Shown here: positions 40,311 to 52,367 of the stretch, in pieces
Layout of the letters: each line of letters begins with the position of its first letter
How positions within the stretch are numbered: position 1 is the first letter of the stretch
DNA from: Oegoconia quadripuncta
Lineage: Eukaryota; Arthropoda; Insecta; Lepidoptera; Autostichidae
Reading direction: 5' to 3'
Assembly (NCBI GenBank): GCA_949316235.1
Contig: OX438757.1
Span: forward strand, 19,244,005-19,308,004
DNA: 64,000 bases
Position numbers and translations under genes: made by a program
The notes under the pieces: generated by a model
Told to the model about the DNA's origin: nothing
The model's input: only the letters and a program-made list of their open reading frames with translations
The model's database searches: none

Positions 40311-40636
40311 ATTTCCTTAAGTGTTTCTTCCTCAATCATCATATTCTCTAATACACTATGTCCATAGCTGGGGGGCCTGGTGACCTGTAATTCTGGTTCT
40401 TCCTTTTTCAAGCACCAGTCTTCCCACAAATGAGTTCTATTACCTAGCCCTAAAATCACTTTGTAAAGCGACATTTGTGGTGAGAAAAAAAAAACAATTT
40501 TAACTTAAGTTAAGTATAGCAGTTAGAGTTTCTAACCACTACACCAAGATCGCCAGTTATGTCCAGTTAGTGGACTTTTAAAAGATGTTGATGTGAAGTC
40601 ATGTTTTCTGAACGATATAATTACTACAGGTACCAC

Positions 40637-40700
40637 TCGTCTTCACTTAATATCAGGTCTGATTGAGGTCAAGTACGAACCCGTCGTGCACAAAAAAAAA
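40637..40700 (+). repeat. SINE family A tail
   Basis: TCTTCACTTAATATCAGGTC to the A-run. Confidence 0.7.
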
Positions 40701-40811
40701 CATCCTGAAATTTAATTTGTTCAATTCCTGTTTACTGATGACTCACTCCTGATTACGACCAACTTTCCACCAGGAAACCATAGACGAATTCAATAAAAAA
40801 AAAAATGATTT

Positions 40812-41033
40812 TTTCTTTATGATTGACTGGATTCGCGTTTGACCACAATCTCACCAGATGACAAGTGACGATGTGGCCGAAGATGAAGCACGCGGACCCA
40901 GTAAATGCCTATTTACTCTGCACTTGAAGATCCCAAGGTTGTTGGATTCACGAAACACTGACGCCGGAAAGGAGTTCCATGCCTTGGCTGTTCGGATTAT
41001 GAATGTGTATCTTAATTTTATTAGACACACCAA
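40812..41033 (-). pseudogene. CR1-like LINE 3' end (family RVNRHLL)
   Basis: Minus-strand ORF contains AKAWNSFPASVFRESNNLGIF and CRVNRHLLGP, then a stop. Same family as 38450; only the RT tail remains. Confidence 0.8.
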
Positions 41034-42130
41034 GAATTATATTCTTTTTTTTAAACATACATATAATATAGTCTTAAGTGAACGAATAATACACATATGT
41101 TAACATTTCTTATACGCATGCCAATTAGAGGTGTACATACAAAGCATTGGTCAAAGTTTAATTACAAATACAAACTATAAATACAAACTGAATTAGCTAT
41201 ATAATTTAAATTTGGTTATCTATAAATATATTGTTATAAACCCTGGCACACTTGATTGTACAAATCCAGACACAAATCCATCACGAACCAAGCTAAAATA
41301 TTCGTAAATAAAATTGAGACTACGCGTAATGCAATCAATATTCTGATTGCATTGTGTAATTATGGAATCCCCCCCCCCCCCCCCCCCCATACACACGCAA
41401 ACACACACGTATATATTGTTGAAATCAAATGTGTCCAAAATATTTAAATATCTAAAATTTCCTTTCTTTCTATGTATACTTATTATCTCTCTCAATGATT
41501 ATTTATGTAATAAGAGTATAGGGAACCCTGTAATTGGCTGATGTTTGGACTTATCTATCTATGTTCTTAATGGTTTATAAAAAAAGCTGTTGGTTTTGTA
41601 ATAAAGTAAAATAACAATAAATAAAATAAAATTAGAGATTTTTTTTGATATAGTGACAGAACTAAAATGTGATGTCCTTTTCATATCCTTGCAATTGGAA
41701 AAGGAAAACAAAATCTTAAATTTGATAAGAACTGCAGACGCAGAACAGGCATGCTCATTGTATACATAGTAGCGAAAAAACACCATTTATCATTCAAAAA
41801 TTGATTGTACTCAAGCGTCAACTATTGTCATTCCAGTGCTACTATGACAATTGACACTTTTTGTCCATAAAATCAGCTGACTGACAAGTTTTAAACATTA
41901 AAACCTTTCATGGTACCCAATACTAACTGACTTGTTATTCGCTACGCACCACACGGGTCGCACAGCTGTTGCTGCATCAGCTGATCGTGCGCACGAGCAC
42001 ACTAAGCCGTTGCCACGCACACAGCAATATCTCTGTGTGCGTTTATGGTGGTAGAGTAGTTAGTTATAAGAGGCGATGTTAGGCTTTGATTGGTAGATTG
42101 TGAAAATAAGATAGCAAATAGAAATAATAT
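41034..42130. other. Non-coding; C-homopolymer and CA-rich tract
   Basis: A run of about 19 C starts near 41370, followed by ACACACGCAAACACACAC. Short ORFs here reflect this tract. The segment 41940-42060 is GC-richer without a recognisable gene. Confidence 0.45.
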
Positions 42131-42135
42131 TAGAT

Positions 42136-42540
42136 CCTTACCTATGAAATTGGCGTATGAAGAATTTCATTAAAACTGTTTTCTCCATACAAACATTTTT
42201 GATTTTTTTTGGGAACGGCAAATCCAAATTTAGCTTAACTTTCTGTGTATTATCGGATAACATTGAGTTAAGTATAGGCAGCGATAATTTTCAAAAGTAA
42301 CCGCTTTATAAAAGTTTCAGCGAATCTAAGAAATGATTATGGGAAGCACATGAAAAGAGCTCTGTTCAAATTTTTTTTATTATGTGATTTAGCCCAGAAG
42401 TTAAAAAATATTTCATGTGAAACCTTGAAATAATATTCCATTTTCCAAATAAAAAACTAATTTGGATATAGCTTTGAAAATCGCAGGAATTGGTACATAT
42501 GATTAACGAAGAAAAAAACTTCAATTTCATAGGTAAAAAG
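42136..42540. mobile_element. Non-autonomous mariner-related element
   Basis: CCTTACCTATGAAATTGGCG on the left and CAATTTCATAGGTAAAAAG on the right resemble the TIRs of the mariner at 29601. The ends share TACCTATGAAATTG. The interior has no transposase. Confidence 0.6.
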
Positions 42541-42767
42541 ACCCAATACATTCGAGAAAGAAATTTGTGTTCGAGATTTTTTTATGAGATTTCTAGTTAT
42601 TCCTGTATTTAGTGAATCCAATTCTTATGCGTATTGGAGGCGTTCGTAAAACTATGCCCCTAATTATTTTTAAATCTACATTATTTTGCATTGCTTGACT
42701 GCAAGGTAATTTTTATTGTATTTTATTTGTATTATAGAAGACGTAGTGATAAAGATTGATTAAGGTA

Positions 42768-43325
42768 TGCTTAGTTGGTTTGGGCATGTGGAGAGGATGA
42801 ATACAAGAAGACTAATGAAAAAGATATAAAACTCTCCGCTGCTGGGCGGACTTCGCAGACTCAACGCCTTTTTGGAGCGAGACCAGGAGCGTGATGTGAG
42901 TTGGCCGAGTGTTAGAAGGGCGTATTTGCAGTGCTGTGAGATTGATGGATGATTGACTTAGATAAATAATTAAGAATAGCTATAAATTCTGGTAACTAAT
43001 TTGTACTACCTAAGTAACCGTACAGTGCATTGGTAATTTTACTGTAATGCTGTATGTGAAAGACTGAATAAATAAATAAATAAATATACGAAGCGAATGT
43101 GGATGGTAGTGTTGGTAGGGGAAGACCACGGCGAACGGACCATGATCAAATCGGGGACGTCTTAAAGAAAGGCCAAGTCAAGTGTACCCTACATCGACGA
43201 GCATGTATGAACATTATGAGAGTGAAAGAAGCAAAAGAGATGTGACAGGATCGTAGCAAGTGGAAGTCTATGATCTCTGCCTACCGTCTACAGGAAACAG
43301 GTGTGACTTTATGTATGTGTATGAA
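42768..43325 (+). pseudogene. RTE/Craw-like LINE 3' end split by a retro-insertion
   Basis: Encodes SWFGHVERMNTRRLMKKIY, then resumes at 43085 with [20 protein letters not shown] and [19 protein letters not shown], the C-terminus of a non-LTR polymerase. The insert 42831-43083 is another LINE tail ending in an (AATA)n run. ATATA at both junctions fits a short target duplication. Confidence 0.75.
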
Positions 43326-44592
43326 TTTACTGTAAACCTGAAACCTAAAATATGTTTGGTCAGAGGCACGTGTAGAATCGTGTTAAAATATGGAGTATAA
43401 TTTTTTCCTTAATTATTAATCTAATTAAGGAATGATAAACACCCTACAAGCGGAAACATAACAGTAACTACAAAAAATATATGGTCTAATTGAGGTTTAT
43501 CAGCTTTTTGTTGTACAAAAAGCCAAAAAGCCGGTTGTTATTTTATGATAAACAGGGCGCAGGATAGTGGGTTATTCTTATATTATGCTTAATCTTTATA
43601 TTAGTAACCTGCTTCTGTAAAAGTGAGCAAATTTTATGCAAGCAACGAGCTATGGACACGGCGATGCTCGGTGTGTCACCGTGTCACTCGATGTGATTGA
43701 GTTTAATGATTGAAGCAACATCCACGGTTCACCTTATGAAATATACAGAAATACACACGTGACAGTGGGTGAGCCCATCGCCGTTGAAACGTATAAATCT
43801 ATAGAAGTTTTTGGTGGAAAGTCCCTTACTCGTCTTGTACGACACCCACGGGACATCTAGTCATCATAGGACATCTCTGCAGAACTTCTTGTCGCTTCTT
43901 CTCCCTAACCATAACACGTGGTGAAGCGATGTAGTTTAAAAAAAAATAACAACTTGACTTTCAATAAGTGATATTTTTGTATCCTACATTGAATAAAATA
44001 TTAAAACAGCCGCCAGGTAGATACATACCTGTAGGCACTTACTATTTGAAAGGGAGTGTCGTGTCTACCGTTGACGAAAGTACTTATTCTCATTTATAGT
44101 CAGGCAGGTCACAAGAACAAAAAAACTAGGGACTCGTCAGACGAGCTTTGCTTTTGTGTGTACTATCCGGAGATGTAGTGAATGTTCTAAATAGAAAGGA
44201 GTTTTGATGCTATAGATTCTTTGAAGCCATTGTTAGGGTCCGAGATGCTAGGACCCTCAAAGTGGAATTCAGTAATTTATATAAATACAAAAAAAAATGC
44301 TGAAATACGTTATTGCGTTCTTACTTTACAGTTGAGGAGATAACTTAAGATATTAAGAAAAACATTTTAAAATGAAAAAAGAAGAAACTGATACGTTGAC
44401 GTCATAGGTTAGAAACTATGACGTCACGTGCTTTGAGGCACGGTGCCTACAGGGCTTGTGGCGTTGCCACGGTGTATGGCCAGATGCGCTAGCCCAGGTA
44501 CTACCAGTTCTCTCTCAATAAATAAAAATTGTTAGTGGTCAAGGGAGAAAATTAGGGCCTCCGATATTTTTAGTGAGGATTTTAAAAGTCCA
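43326..44592. other. Non-coding
   Basis: No gene. About 43738-43860 matches 364-480. A palindrome with two TGACGTCA sites lies at 44397-44426. A short hairpin CTTTTTGTTGTACAAAAAG occurs near 43505. Confidence 0.45.
44397..44426. promoter_or_regulatory. Hairpin of two CRE-like TGACGTCA sites
   Basis: TGACGTCATAG, 8-base loop GTTAGAAA, then CTATGACGTCA: perfect 11-base arms each holding a consensus CREB/ATF site. No gene nearby to regulate. Confidence 0.4.
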
Positions 44593-44798
44593 TGGCTAGC
44601 TTCCACCATCTTATCTAAGTCTGCCGCCAAACAGCTATGTTAATAGCATTGTTGTGTTCCGGTTGTCAGAGATAAGATAGCCAGTCCCCCAAATGTGTTG
44701 GGGTTTAAGGGTCAGTACGCTTCCACCTTCGACCTCATCTTCACTTAACATCAGGTGTGATTGAGGTCAAGTACCAACCCGTAGTGCATAAAAAAAAT
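44593..44798 (+). repeat. SINE family A, 3' two-thirds
   Basis: TGGCTAGCTTCCACCATCTT to the A-run; the head is replaced by unrelated sequence. Confidence 0.85.
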
Positions 44799-45179
44799 CG
44801 GTTAAAAACATTACCCTTTTTCCTGGGACACTCGGGTAAAAATACTCCAAAGTCATTTGAGCAACAGTAACAGCACCGTCAAAGTATTTTATGTCATATT
44901 TACATAAGTATTCCTTTCCGATTGCGTGAAAAAAAAATACGAGAACACAAATTTATGGTCACTAATTTTTTAAGTAAGCGGTAATGACTCGACGTTTTAA
45001 TGTTTTTTTTTAATCAAGATTGAATATAGTTTGTAGAAATAATACAGGACTTTACAGATTGTTGCTGCGTGCTGGTGAACCATACTCGTATAAACCAAAA
45101 TGACTCGTCGTTTTGTACTGTTTATTCCAAGCTACTACTAATTAGCTGTACCTTTTAGTAGACTTAGTAAAGTTAGTAA

Positions 45180-45545
45180 GTCATTCAGAGGTCAATATGT
45201 GCGCTTCTACAACAAGGTTCCCATGGATATACAGAATCTTCCGCTTAATAAATTTAAACTTATTATAAAACAAAAATTATGTAAAAAGGGATATTACAAA
45301 ATTTCAGACTACATTAATGAAAGTAATCCATGGGATTAAACGGCTCCTCTACACGATATATAAAAATTGTTGTAACCTTTCTAGATTGTAAATGACTGAT
45401 TGAAAAGAGACAAACCCTCTGAGTTTTTCGCTAGCTCTTCTCAGTAGTGGTCGCGTTCCAAGCTAGTGGTAGTTTAAAAAACAAGTGACGTTCATAAGTG
45501 CATATTACCTACATGAATAAATGATTTTCATTTCATTTCATTTCA
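45180..45545 (+). repeat. LINE 3' end (same family as 21850-22544)
   Basis: Encodes FYNKVPMDIQNLPLNKFK and KLCKKGYYKISD with stop, then 3' UTR with TCTGAGTTTTTCGCTAGCTC and a (TTTCA)n tail. Nearly identical to 63500-63833. Confidence 0.8.
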
Positions 45546-45707
45546 TTTCACTACCGCTTCGGAAAGGGATTTCATCTGTGGGACTCTACCCACCCTGAGT
45601 TGAGCTATAAAAAATATAAGTTACTAGCTTTCCGCCCGCGGCTTCGCCTGTGTGGAATAACTTTATCCTGCGGGAACTACTCACTTTATCGGGATAATAA
45701 TATCCTA

Positions 45708-46035
45708 TGCCTCCGTGGCTCAATGTAAACAACATTGAGTTTACGATTCGGAGGTTCGGGTTCGATCCCCAGCGGGGTACATGTTTAAGTACTCGGTTTT
45801 GTTGGTGGTAGGGCATTTTAAATGTCCGCCTGGCTAGCTACCACCATCTTATCTAAATCTGCCGCCAAACAGCAATGTTAATAGCATTGTTGTGTTCCGG
45901 TTGTCAGAGATAAGATAGCCAGTCCTCCAAGTGTGTTGGGTTTGCAGGTCAGTACGCTTCCACCTTCGACCTCATCTTCACTTAACATCAGGTGTGATTA
46001 AGGTCAAGTACCAACCCGTTGTGCATAAAAAAAAA
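45708..46035 (+). repeat. SINE family A, full length
   Basis: The most complete plus-strand copy: head GCCTCCGTGGCTCAATGT, box B GGTTCGATCCC, body with AACAGCAATGTTAATAGCAT, tail and A-run. Confidence 0.92.
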
Positions 46036-46046
46036 TGTCTTAATCT

Positions 46047-46133
46047 TTTTTTTTATGTACAACGGATTAGCACTTGACTTGAATCACACCTGATGTTAAG
46101 TGAAGATGAGGCCGAAGTTGGTAGCGTACTGAC
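46047..46133 (-). repeat. SINE family A tail, inverted next to the previous copy
   Basis: T-run, ATGTACAACGGATTAGCACT, ACACCTGATGTTAAGTG. Together with 45970-46035 it forms an inverted repeat around an 11-base spacer. Confidence 0.8.
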
Positions 46134-46671
46134 GATAGCTCGTTTCGTTCGTTCGTAATTTTTTTACAGGAAATTCCAAAGTCGCTCCTAAACAGCCTGT
46201 ATAGCAAGGAGGTAAGTTTGTTTAGCGCAAGCAGAATGGAGCAGATGTCACGCGACGTGCATAAAAAAACTAATAGTCATTACAGTACGACGCCATTAAT
46301 ATTAAGCCTTTTGAGGTGTGGCTATGAAAAAAAAACGTTATATTGCAACCAGGCCAATTCTGTGGGTATAAATGAAACGTGGATTCGGGCCTTATAAGTA
46401 ATTTCGAATTCACGCAACGACTTATAGAGAGGGCGGCGGTGCTTTGCTTTTCACTACTACTAGAAATCAGGATTAAGGAAATCAGAAGAACACAGCGGAT
46501 TAGTAAATTAAAGTGGTAGTGCCACAAATAGCTTGAAGATAGCCGGTAGGATCTTGAGTGGAGATCACGCACCGGCAAGCGCAGCGTAGCACGCCCACCG
46601 ACAAGGACTGTAACAAGACGCCATGCGACTCGTTGGTTCTCTTTTTGCAGTATTCTCCTTGTTTGTTTATA
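46134..46671. other. Non-coding
   Basis: The 102-codon minus-strand ORF at 46270-46578 shows no family features. No repeat named. Confidence 0.35.
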
Positions 46672-46905
46672 TTTCGGTTAAGTCATTTTTTTTTTTTTTA
46701 ATTGGCCTATCGTGTCCCACTGCTGGGCAAAGGCCTCCCCCAAACTTTTCCACTCATTTCTATCCTTGGCGGTTTCCCACCATTCCTCTTGAAACGCAAT
46801 GAGATCATCTCTCCAACGTTTGCGCGGCCGACCCCGACGACGTCTCCTGTCCTCAGGCATCCAGGGCGTGATGGTGTGTGCCCATTTCTCCGGTGGCATA
46901 AGTCA
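46672..46905 (-). pseudogene. RTE-like LINE C-terminus
   Basis: The ORF has RRRGRPRKRWRDDLIAFQEEWW and WKSLGEAFAQQWDTIG, the typical end of an endonuclease/RT polyprotein. Ends in an A-run in the minus sense. Confidence 0.8.
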
Positions 46906-47175
46906 TAATATTTTAAATTCAAAATTTGAACTCTGTCTGTTCTTTCTCTCTCTCTCTCTTTCTGTGTAGCTTTTGTTTATCAGTTCATAATTTACCGTTG
47001 AAAAGATTGTACGCATACTTTATTATTGTTTCTATTCAATTTTATTCAGTATAAATATATTTTACGTATAGACAGTGTAAAGTTCATAAAGTTAATTGTG
47101 TACGGTGATACCTTTAAAAATAAAAGTTGTCACTGACAATCTTGTCTTCATTTTCTTCATACTGTAACCTACTCC

Positions 47176-47335
47176 TGGACATCTACAGCATCAGCCCTGG
47201 AGTAGTGCCTCGGGACGACCGACTTAATGAAGGTCGGAAGTCGCTGGATGCAGACCGCTTCCTCTGGGAATCTATAGGGGAGGTCTATGTTCAGCAGGGG
47301 ACGTCTTGTGGTCGATATGATGATGATGACACGAT
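47176..47335 (+). repeat. RTE-like LINE 3' tail
   Basis: TATAGGGGAGGTCTATGTTC then AGCAGGGGACGTCTTGTGG and ATGATGATGA. Confidence 0.65.
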
Positions 47336-47699
47336 AATAGCACAAGAAACCGGATTGATAATTTTCAATAACAATCGCATCCACTAAGAAAGTTATCTAT
47401 GGTTGTATATGTATTAAGGATTAATCATCCTCTCTTTTTGTACAACAATTATAAATAGGTCTTTTTGTATTGTCTTTGTGATTTAGTTAGATAATAGTCT
47501 ATTCTATTCTTAAGTATTGAAACTGTTTACCTCTGTGCATGCTGTGTTCACATCCAGTAGGATACATTCAGTTAATTATGTCGTAATGTTGGGTGAGACT
47601 GAAAATATTTTGGATTGTATCCAGTTTTGTGAACCGTTTAAGAAAAAAGTCACCGCCAGCTGCCATTTTAACCAAAGTACATTTTATTTAAATTAAGAG

Positions 47700-47950
47700 G
47701 TTCCTTCAGCCTCTTCTTCACTTAATGTCATGTGTGATTTACATCAGGCGCTAACCCAACTCCCGTAGAGTGACGACAAACAGCAATGTTAATAGCATTG
47801 TTGTGTTCCGGTTGTCAGAGATAAGATAGCCAGTCCCCCAAATGTGTTGGGGTTTCCGGGTCGGTACGCTTCCACCATCGACCTCATCTTCACTTAACAT
47901 CAGGTGTGATTGAGGTCAAGTACCAACCCTTTGTTCATAAAAAAAAACAT
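47700..47950 (+). repeat. SINE family A tails, two in tandem
   Basis: A diverged tail at 47700-47758 (CTTCTTCACTTAATGTCATG) followed by a 3' half copy 47770-47948 (AACAGCAATGTTAATAGCAT to the A-run). Confidence 0.75.
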
Positions 47951-48024
47951 CGTATGTCGCGCGCGACGTAGGATTGAGAGTGGGATAGTTGTATATTTCG
48001 TCCAAGCAAATGAGCAGGAAAAAT

Positions 48025-48093
48025 ATTATTATTTATTTATTTATTTATTCAGTCTTTCTTTCTTTTCTTTCTTTCTTTCTTTTCTTTATTATC
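48025..48093. repeat. Microsatellites (TTTA)n and (TTTC)n
   Basis: Direct runs of ATTTATTTATTT followed by CTTTCTTTCTTT. Confidence 0.9.
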
Positions 48094-48289
48094 TCGCGCG
48101 ACATAAACGTTTATCGCGCCTGTTGTGCCACTAACTCAATTGTTGATATAAAAAAAACCTGCATACTTAAGTAAATCCCGCCTACTTAAAATGTCTTAAC
48201 AAAACAGTGAAATATTTTTAGATTGTGGTTGCGATAACATTGCGATGACGTGTAAATCTAAAAACTCAGTAACTGACCCAAGACAAATT

Positions 48290-48500
48290 ACAAACATTTA
48301 TCAAATACATTAAGCAGCTTTTATAATAAGGTACCGGTAGACATTCACAGTCTATAAATATTTAATCATATTCAAAACAGAATCTATATACCAAAGCATA
48401 TTACAATATTTTTATTTGCTTAGATGATAGATAAAGTTATCATGGTCGTGATCCGCTGAGCGATATTCAGTGCGGTTAATTTACGGCCTCTCTGCTCGCA
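48290..48500 (+). repeat. LINE 3' end remnant (family of 21850-22544)
   Basis: Degenerate FYNKVPVDIHSL-like coding followed by CGCTGAGCGATATTCAGTGC, matching the GGTGATATCCAG region of other copies. Confidence 0.55.
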
Positions 48501-48669
48501 AATTGTAAATTGCCGGTGCTGAGAGATTACTGATTTTGAGTTTGTTTTTTATTTGGTTGATATAACTCTTTAGTGGGCAATAATAATAATTTCAAAAACA
48601 CTTTCAAAAGAAAAACGTCACATTTTAACGACAGGCAACAGCGGCGGAAAACCTTAAATATTTTCAATT

Positions 48670-48775
48670 CGTGAACGCTATTACAATGTTACGTCATGTG
48701 ACACTTTTTCATGGTGATTTAGCTTAGAATATTCAAAAATATTGTTTATCACGTAGTTTGTAAAATTATACAGAG
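48670..48775 (+). repeat. Dispersed repeat X copy
   Basis: GCTATTACAATGTTACGTCA and CACGTAGTTTGTAAAATTAT; adjoins the SINE A at 48777. Confidence 0.6.
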
Positions 48776-48776
48776 A

Positions 48777-49062
48777 TTTACGAATCGGAGGTTGCGGGTT
48801 CGATCCCCAGCGGGGTACATGTTAAGTATACTCGGTTTGGTTGGTGGTAGGGCATTTTAATTGTCCGCCTGACTAGCTACTACCGTCTTATCTGTCGCCA
48901 AACAGCAATGATAATAGCATTGTTGTATTCCGGTTGTCCGAGATAAGATAGCCAGTTCCCTAAATAAGATGGGGTTTCTGGCTTACTACGCTTCCACCTT
49001 CGGCCTCACCTTCACTTGATTGTGATTGAGGTCAAGTGTTAACCCGTTGTGCATAAAAAAAA
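48777..49062 (+). repeat. SINE family A, lacking the first 40 bases
   Basis: Starts TTTACGAATCGGAGGTTGCG; box B present; tail ends GTGCATAAAAAAAAA. Confidence 0.88.
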
Positions 49063-49067
49063 ATATT

Positions 49068-49185
49068 TTCAATTCCTCAACGCTGTTACAATGTTATGTT
49101 GTGTGACATTTTTTTCATAGTGATTTAACTTAGGATATTTATAAATACTATTAGCCACGTAGTTTTTAAAATCATAAGTATTCAT
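49068..49185 (+). repeat. Dispersed repeat X copy
   Basis: ATTTTCAATTCCTCAACGCT through CACGTAGTTTTTAAAATCAT; immediately follows the SINE tail. Confidence 0.6.
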
Positions 49186-49306
49186 TTACAAAAAAAAATG
49201 TATTTATGTAGTATATCAACCACCTGGTATCTACAACACAAGCCTATAGTTGCTTACTGTGGAACTAGATGGCGCTGTGTGTATGTGTAAGTATATTTAT
49301 ATTTAT
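49186..49306 (+). repeat. SINE family B, 3' half
   Basis: TTTACAAAAAAAAATGTATT, CTGGTATCTACAACACAAGC, AGATGGCGCTGTGTGTATGT. Confidence 0.75.
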
Positions 49307-49564
49307 CTATGCTCTATGGTTTCGGCACATAGGAAGAACAGAACCTACCCATCTCTTCCCGTGGGTGTCGTCAAAAAGGGGACTAAGGAACTTTCTATCA
49401 AAAAAAACCATCTATAGATTTGCATTTTTAACAGCGATGGGCTCACACCCTGTCACGTGTGCATTCCTGTATATTTAGAAAGATGAACCGGTGGATGTTG
49501 TTTCAAGCATTAAAGTCTTAATCTTTGGAACATCCCAACACTAACCTTTGGGATTTCTCTGACC

Positions 49565-49996
49565 ACCCCATTTTTTATATGAGAGGGCGGCAAACGAGCA
49601 TACGGGTCACCTGATGGAAAGCAATCACCGCCGCCCATGGACACCCGCAACACCAAAAGGGTCACAGATGCGTTGCCGGCCTTTGAGGAAGGTGTAGGCT
49701 CGTTTCTTGAAGGTTCCAATGTCGTAATCGTTCGGGAATACCGCTGCCGGAAGTCCGTTCCACAGGGTGGTCTTACGTGGCAAGAAGTTTCTTGAGAAAC
49801 GTACAGTGGTAGACTTCCACTCATTCAGGTGATGTGGATGGAAATTTAATTTTCGGCGAGAAGTGTATCGGTTAAATTGAGCATTTGGGATAAATGTGTT
49901 TAATATTTCCAATCTGATGCTGCCCAAAAGCGCTTGTATAACATAACCCTTTCTTTTCGACTTCGCCGTTGTCGGATGACACTGTCGCGTCCCCAT
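49565..49996 (-). pseudogene. LINE reverse transcriptase C-terminus (family [11 protein letters not shown])
   Basis: Minus-strand ORF 49625-49996 reads [40 protein letters not shown] and [14 protein letters not shown]: the terminal region of a CR1/jockey-type polymerase. Second copy of the tail at 57246. Confidence 0.8.
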
Positions 49997-50830
49997 AGTA
50001 GCACAATATGAAACTAGAGCGCATTGTTTACTACGTACGGACGGACAAACAAATTAACGGCTAACAATATAATATGTCTCTCCGCTAATAACATATCTTT
50101 GTAGGTATATTTCGAAGAACATGAAAAAATTATGATTAATATTTTTTAACCAAACAAACCGCTCGTAGCATCGGTAGTCGCAATCGCTTGCGGTATTTGT
50201 TTCTGATTAGCGAAATTAAGCAATTTAAATAATAATAAAATAAATTAATATTTTGATCACACCAATCATCTGGTCCAAATTAAGTAAAGCTTGTACTATG
50301 AATGTTTATGCTTTGAGCAGTCCAGTCAAAATTGTACTTTTACACAAAAAGTTGTGGGGTAATGTTGATTTCTTCCACAGGTAGATGGTCTGTGATTTCT
50401 TCCATGATCCATGTTTTTGGGGTGCTGAATCCGAGTTTGCTAACAAAATTTTGTTAGATTGAAAGTTATGGGGTAATGTTGATTGCATCCACAGATAGTT
50501 GGTCTGTGATTTCTACCATGATCCATGTTTTTGGGGTGCTGAATCCGAATCTGAAGTTTGCTAACATTAAGTTAAGTAATAATTAATGTAATTATGTTCC
50601 TTTCATTGTTTTGTCTTGTTTAACATTATGCATCTTTGGTTTTAGTTGTTTCATAGGCTACGGTAATTTAAAAATAATTGTAGGAATTTTGTTAAGAGGT
50701 GCTCTTTTTTTTTTTGCGGCGCCCCCAAGGAGTGTCACATGTCTTTATGTACACTTTAATTTTGTAACAGCTATCTTACCATGTGGCAAGCGAATAAATG
50801 AATATGAATATGAAATTTTGTTACTTTGAA
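49997..50830. repeat. Non-coding with direct repeats of about 120 bp
   Basis: Two direct copies at about 50340-50448 and 50463-50580 share GATCCATGTTTTTGGGGTGC and GGGGTAATGTTGAT; a related partly inverted piece lies at 50825-50910. A 5S-like snippet TTAGCGAAATTAAGCAA occurs near 50207. Confidence 0.6.
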
Positions 50831-51178
50831 AGTTGTGGGGTAGTTGATTTCTGGCATGATCCGTTCACCCCAAAAATATGGATCATGGAAGAAATCCCAC
50901 AACTTTCCCACTAGGGTACCTTTTGTGTACAAATTGACTGCATTAATATGTGTGTAGGTATTATGTAGTAGGAAATTAATCGAAATATACCGTTCCGTTG
51001 TGTTACGATCGTCTTTTTTTTCTCTTATATTCACACACGGTAATCGGAGACATGTGGCTTACCGACACGATATAGGTCGAATGTGTGTATAGGGTAAACG
51101 ATGCTGTTTTCGACGGTTAGCGTTTAATAAGACATATACTTACACAATAATTTATAAAAAATAAACAATAAATTAGAC

Positions 51179-51322
51179 AACCTGTTTGGTGTACCAAAAG
51201 GTCGCGGGTTTGTGTGATGAAACGGACATGTGTACCCGAGTTATAGATGTTTTTCATTTATATATGTATTTATTTACAAAAAAAAATGTATTTGTGTAGT
51301 GTATCAACTATCTGGTATCCAC
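51179..51322 (+). repeat. SINE family B with head deletion
   Basis: AACCTGTTTGGTGTACCAAA, TGTGTACCCGAGTTATAGAT, AAAAAAAATGTATTTGTGTA. Confidence 0.75.
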
Positions 51323-52107
51323 GGATTTGGCTGAAATTTAGTATTTGGGTAGGACATACCCAATATAGGATATTTTTATCCCGGTACAATAGTTTCAGCG
51401 GGATAAACAAATTTCCGCGATAAAGTTCTTCCGAAGTTGCGGGATCGGCTTGACAGCAACTGTTCCTGCTTAAAAAAAAGTACACAGTTACAGCAGATAC
51501 TTTAATTTGTGTGCTGTTGTGTGCAAGAGACGGGCAGAGCGCTCCCGCGCTCGCCCACCCGCCCGGTGAAGCTGAAAAAGTCCCGCGACTATCAGCAAAC
51601 GTTCCTGCTAAAAAAAAAAAAAAACTTTAATTTGTTAGTTTAGTTTTAATCACTTTAATTTTATTTTGTTTTATAGTATAAATGTGTGTAACTGCAATAC
51701 GAATAAAGTTTATCTATCTATCATAAATATACCACACCATCAAATAAACAGCAACCGTTTCGTGGAGGGTTAAAAAAGGAATATGGGCGTTCATATTAAA
51801 CACCTCCCTGTGAAATTGCATTAAAATCGAGCTCGCCCCGACTTCGATAACAGAGTTATGGGCATGATGAAATTATAACGGTTTGATATTTTTGCATTTT
51901 ACCTGCGGAACTTGAAAAATATTTCTAATATTATTAATAATCGTTCGTCACTGTCCGAAAGAAGTTTTTTATTTTCATATTAACATTAGGTGAAAGAAAA
52001 TGATAATAGTACATACATGAAACCCTTAAAGGCACTGCTAATTCTAAAAAAATATATATCTCATAATCAAAGCTATAATTTTTTACACAAGCAATCTGTG
52101 GGTTAAT
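51323..52107. other. Non-coding
   Basis: 51330-51440 is a reverse-oriented piece of the CGGGATAAA repeat. 51530-51590 is GC-rich (GCTCGCCCACCCGCCCGGTG). No gene recognised. Confidence 0.4.
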
Positions 52108-52367
52108 TATACGCAGAGGACGTATAGTGAGCTGCGCGTTCAGTTTAATGACGGGTTCAGAATGCTGATGGGGCTGCCGCGTTTCTGTAGCGCATCAGGA
52201 ATGTTTGCCGATGCGCATACAGACGTTTTTCACGCCATCATCAGGAAACGTAGCGCGTCGATTTTGAAGCGCGTGCGCGGCAGCTCCAACACCATCCTGA
52301 GCACACTGGCGGACAGGTGGGATTCCGTGATGCTGCGGCACTGGATACGCTTGCACACATCCAAATA
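52108..52367 (+). pseudogene. LINE reverse transcriptase C-terminus (GC-rich)
   Basis: Reads VQFNDGFRMLMGLPRFCSAS, FHAIIRKRSASILKRVRGSS and DRWDSVMLRHWIRLH then stop: the C-terminal helical region of a non-LTR RT. GC-rich codons stand out from the surroundings. Confidence 0.7.

Noticed and set aside
41370..41410. Structured C-rich element such as an i-motif
   Set aside because: A plain C-homopolymer beside CA repeats; length may also be assembly-dependent.
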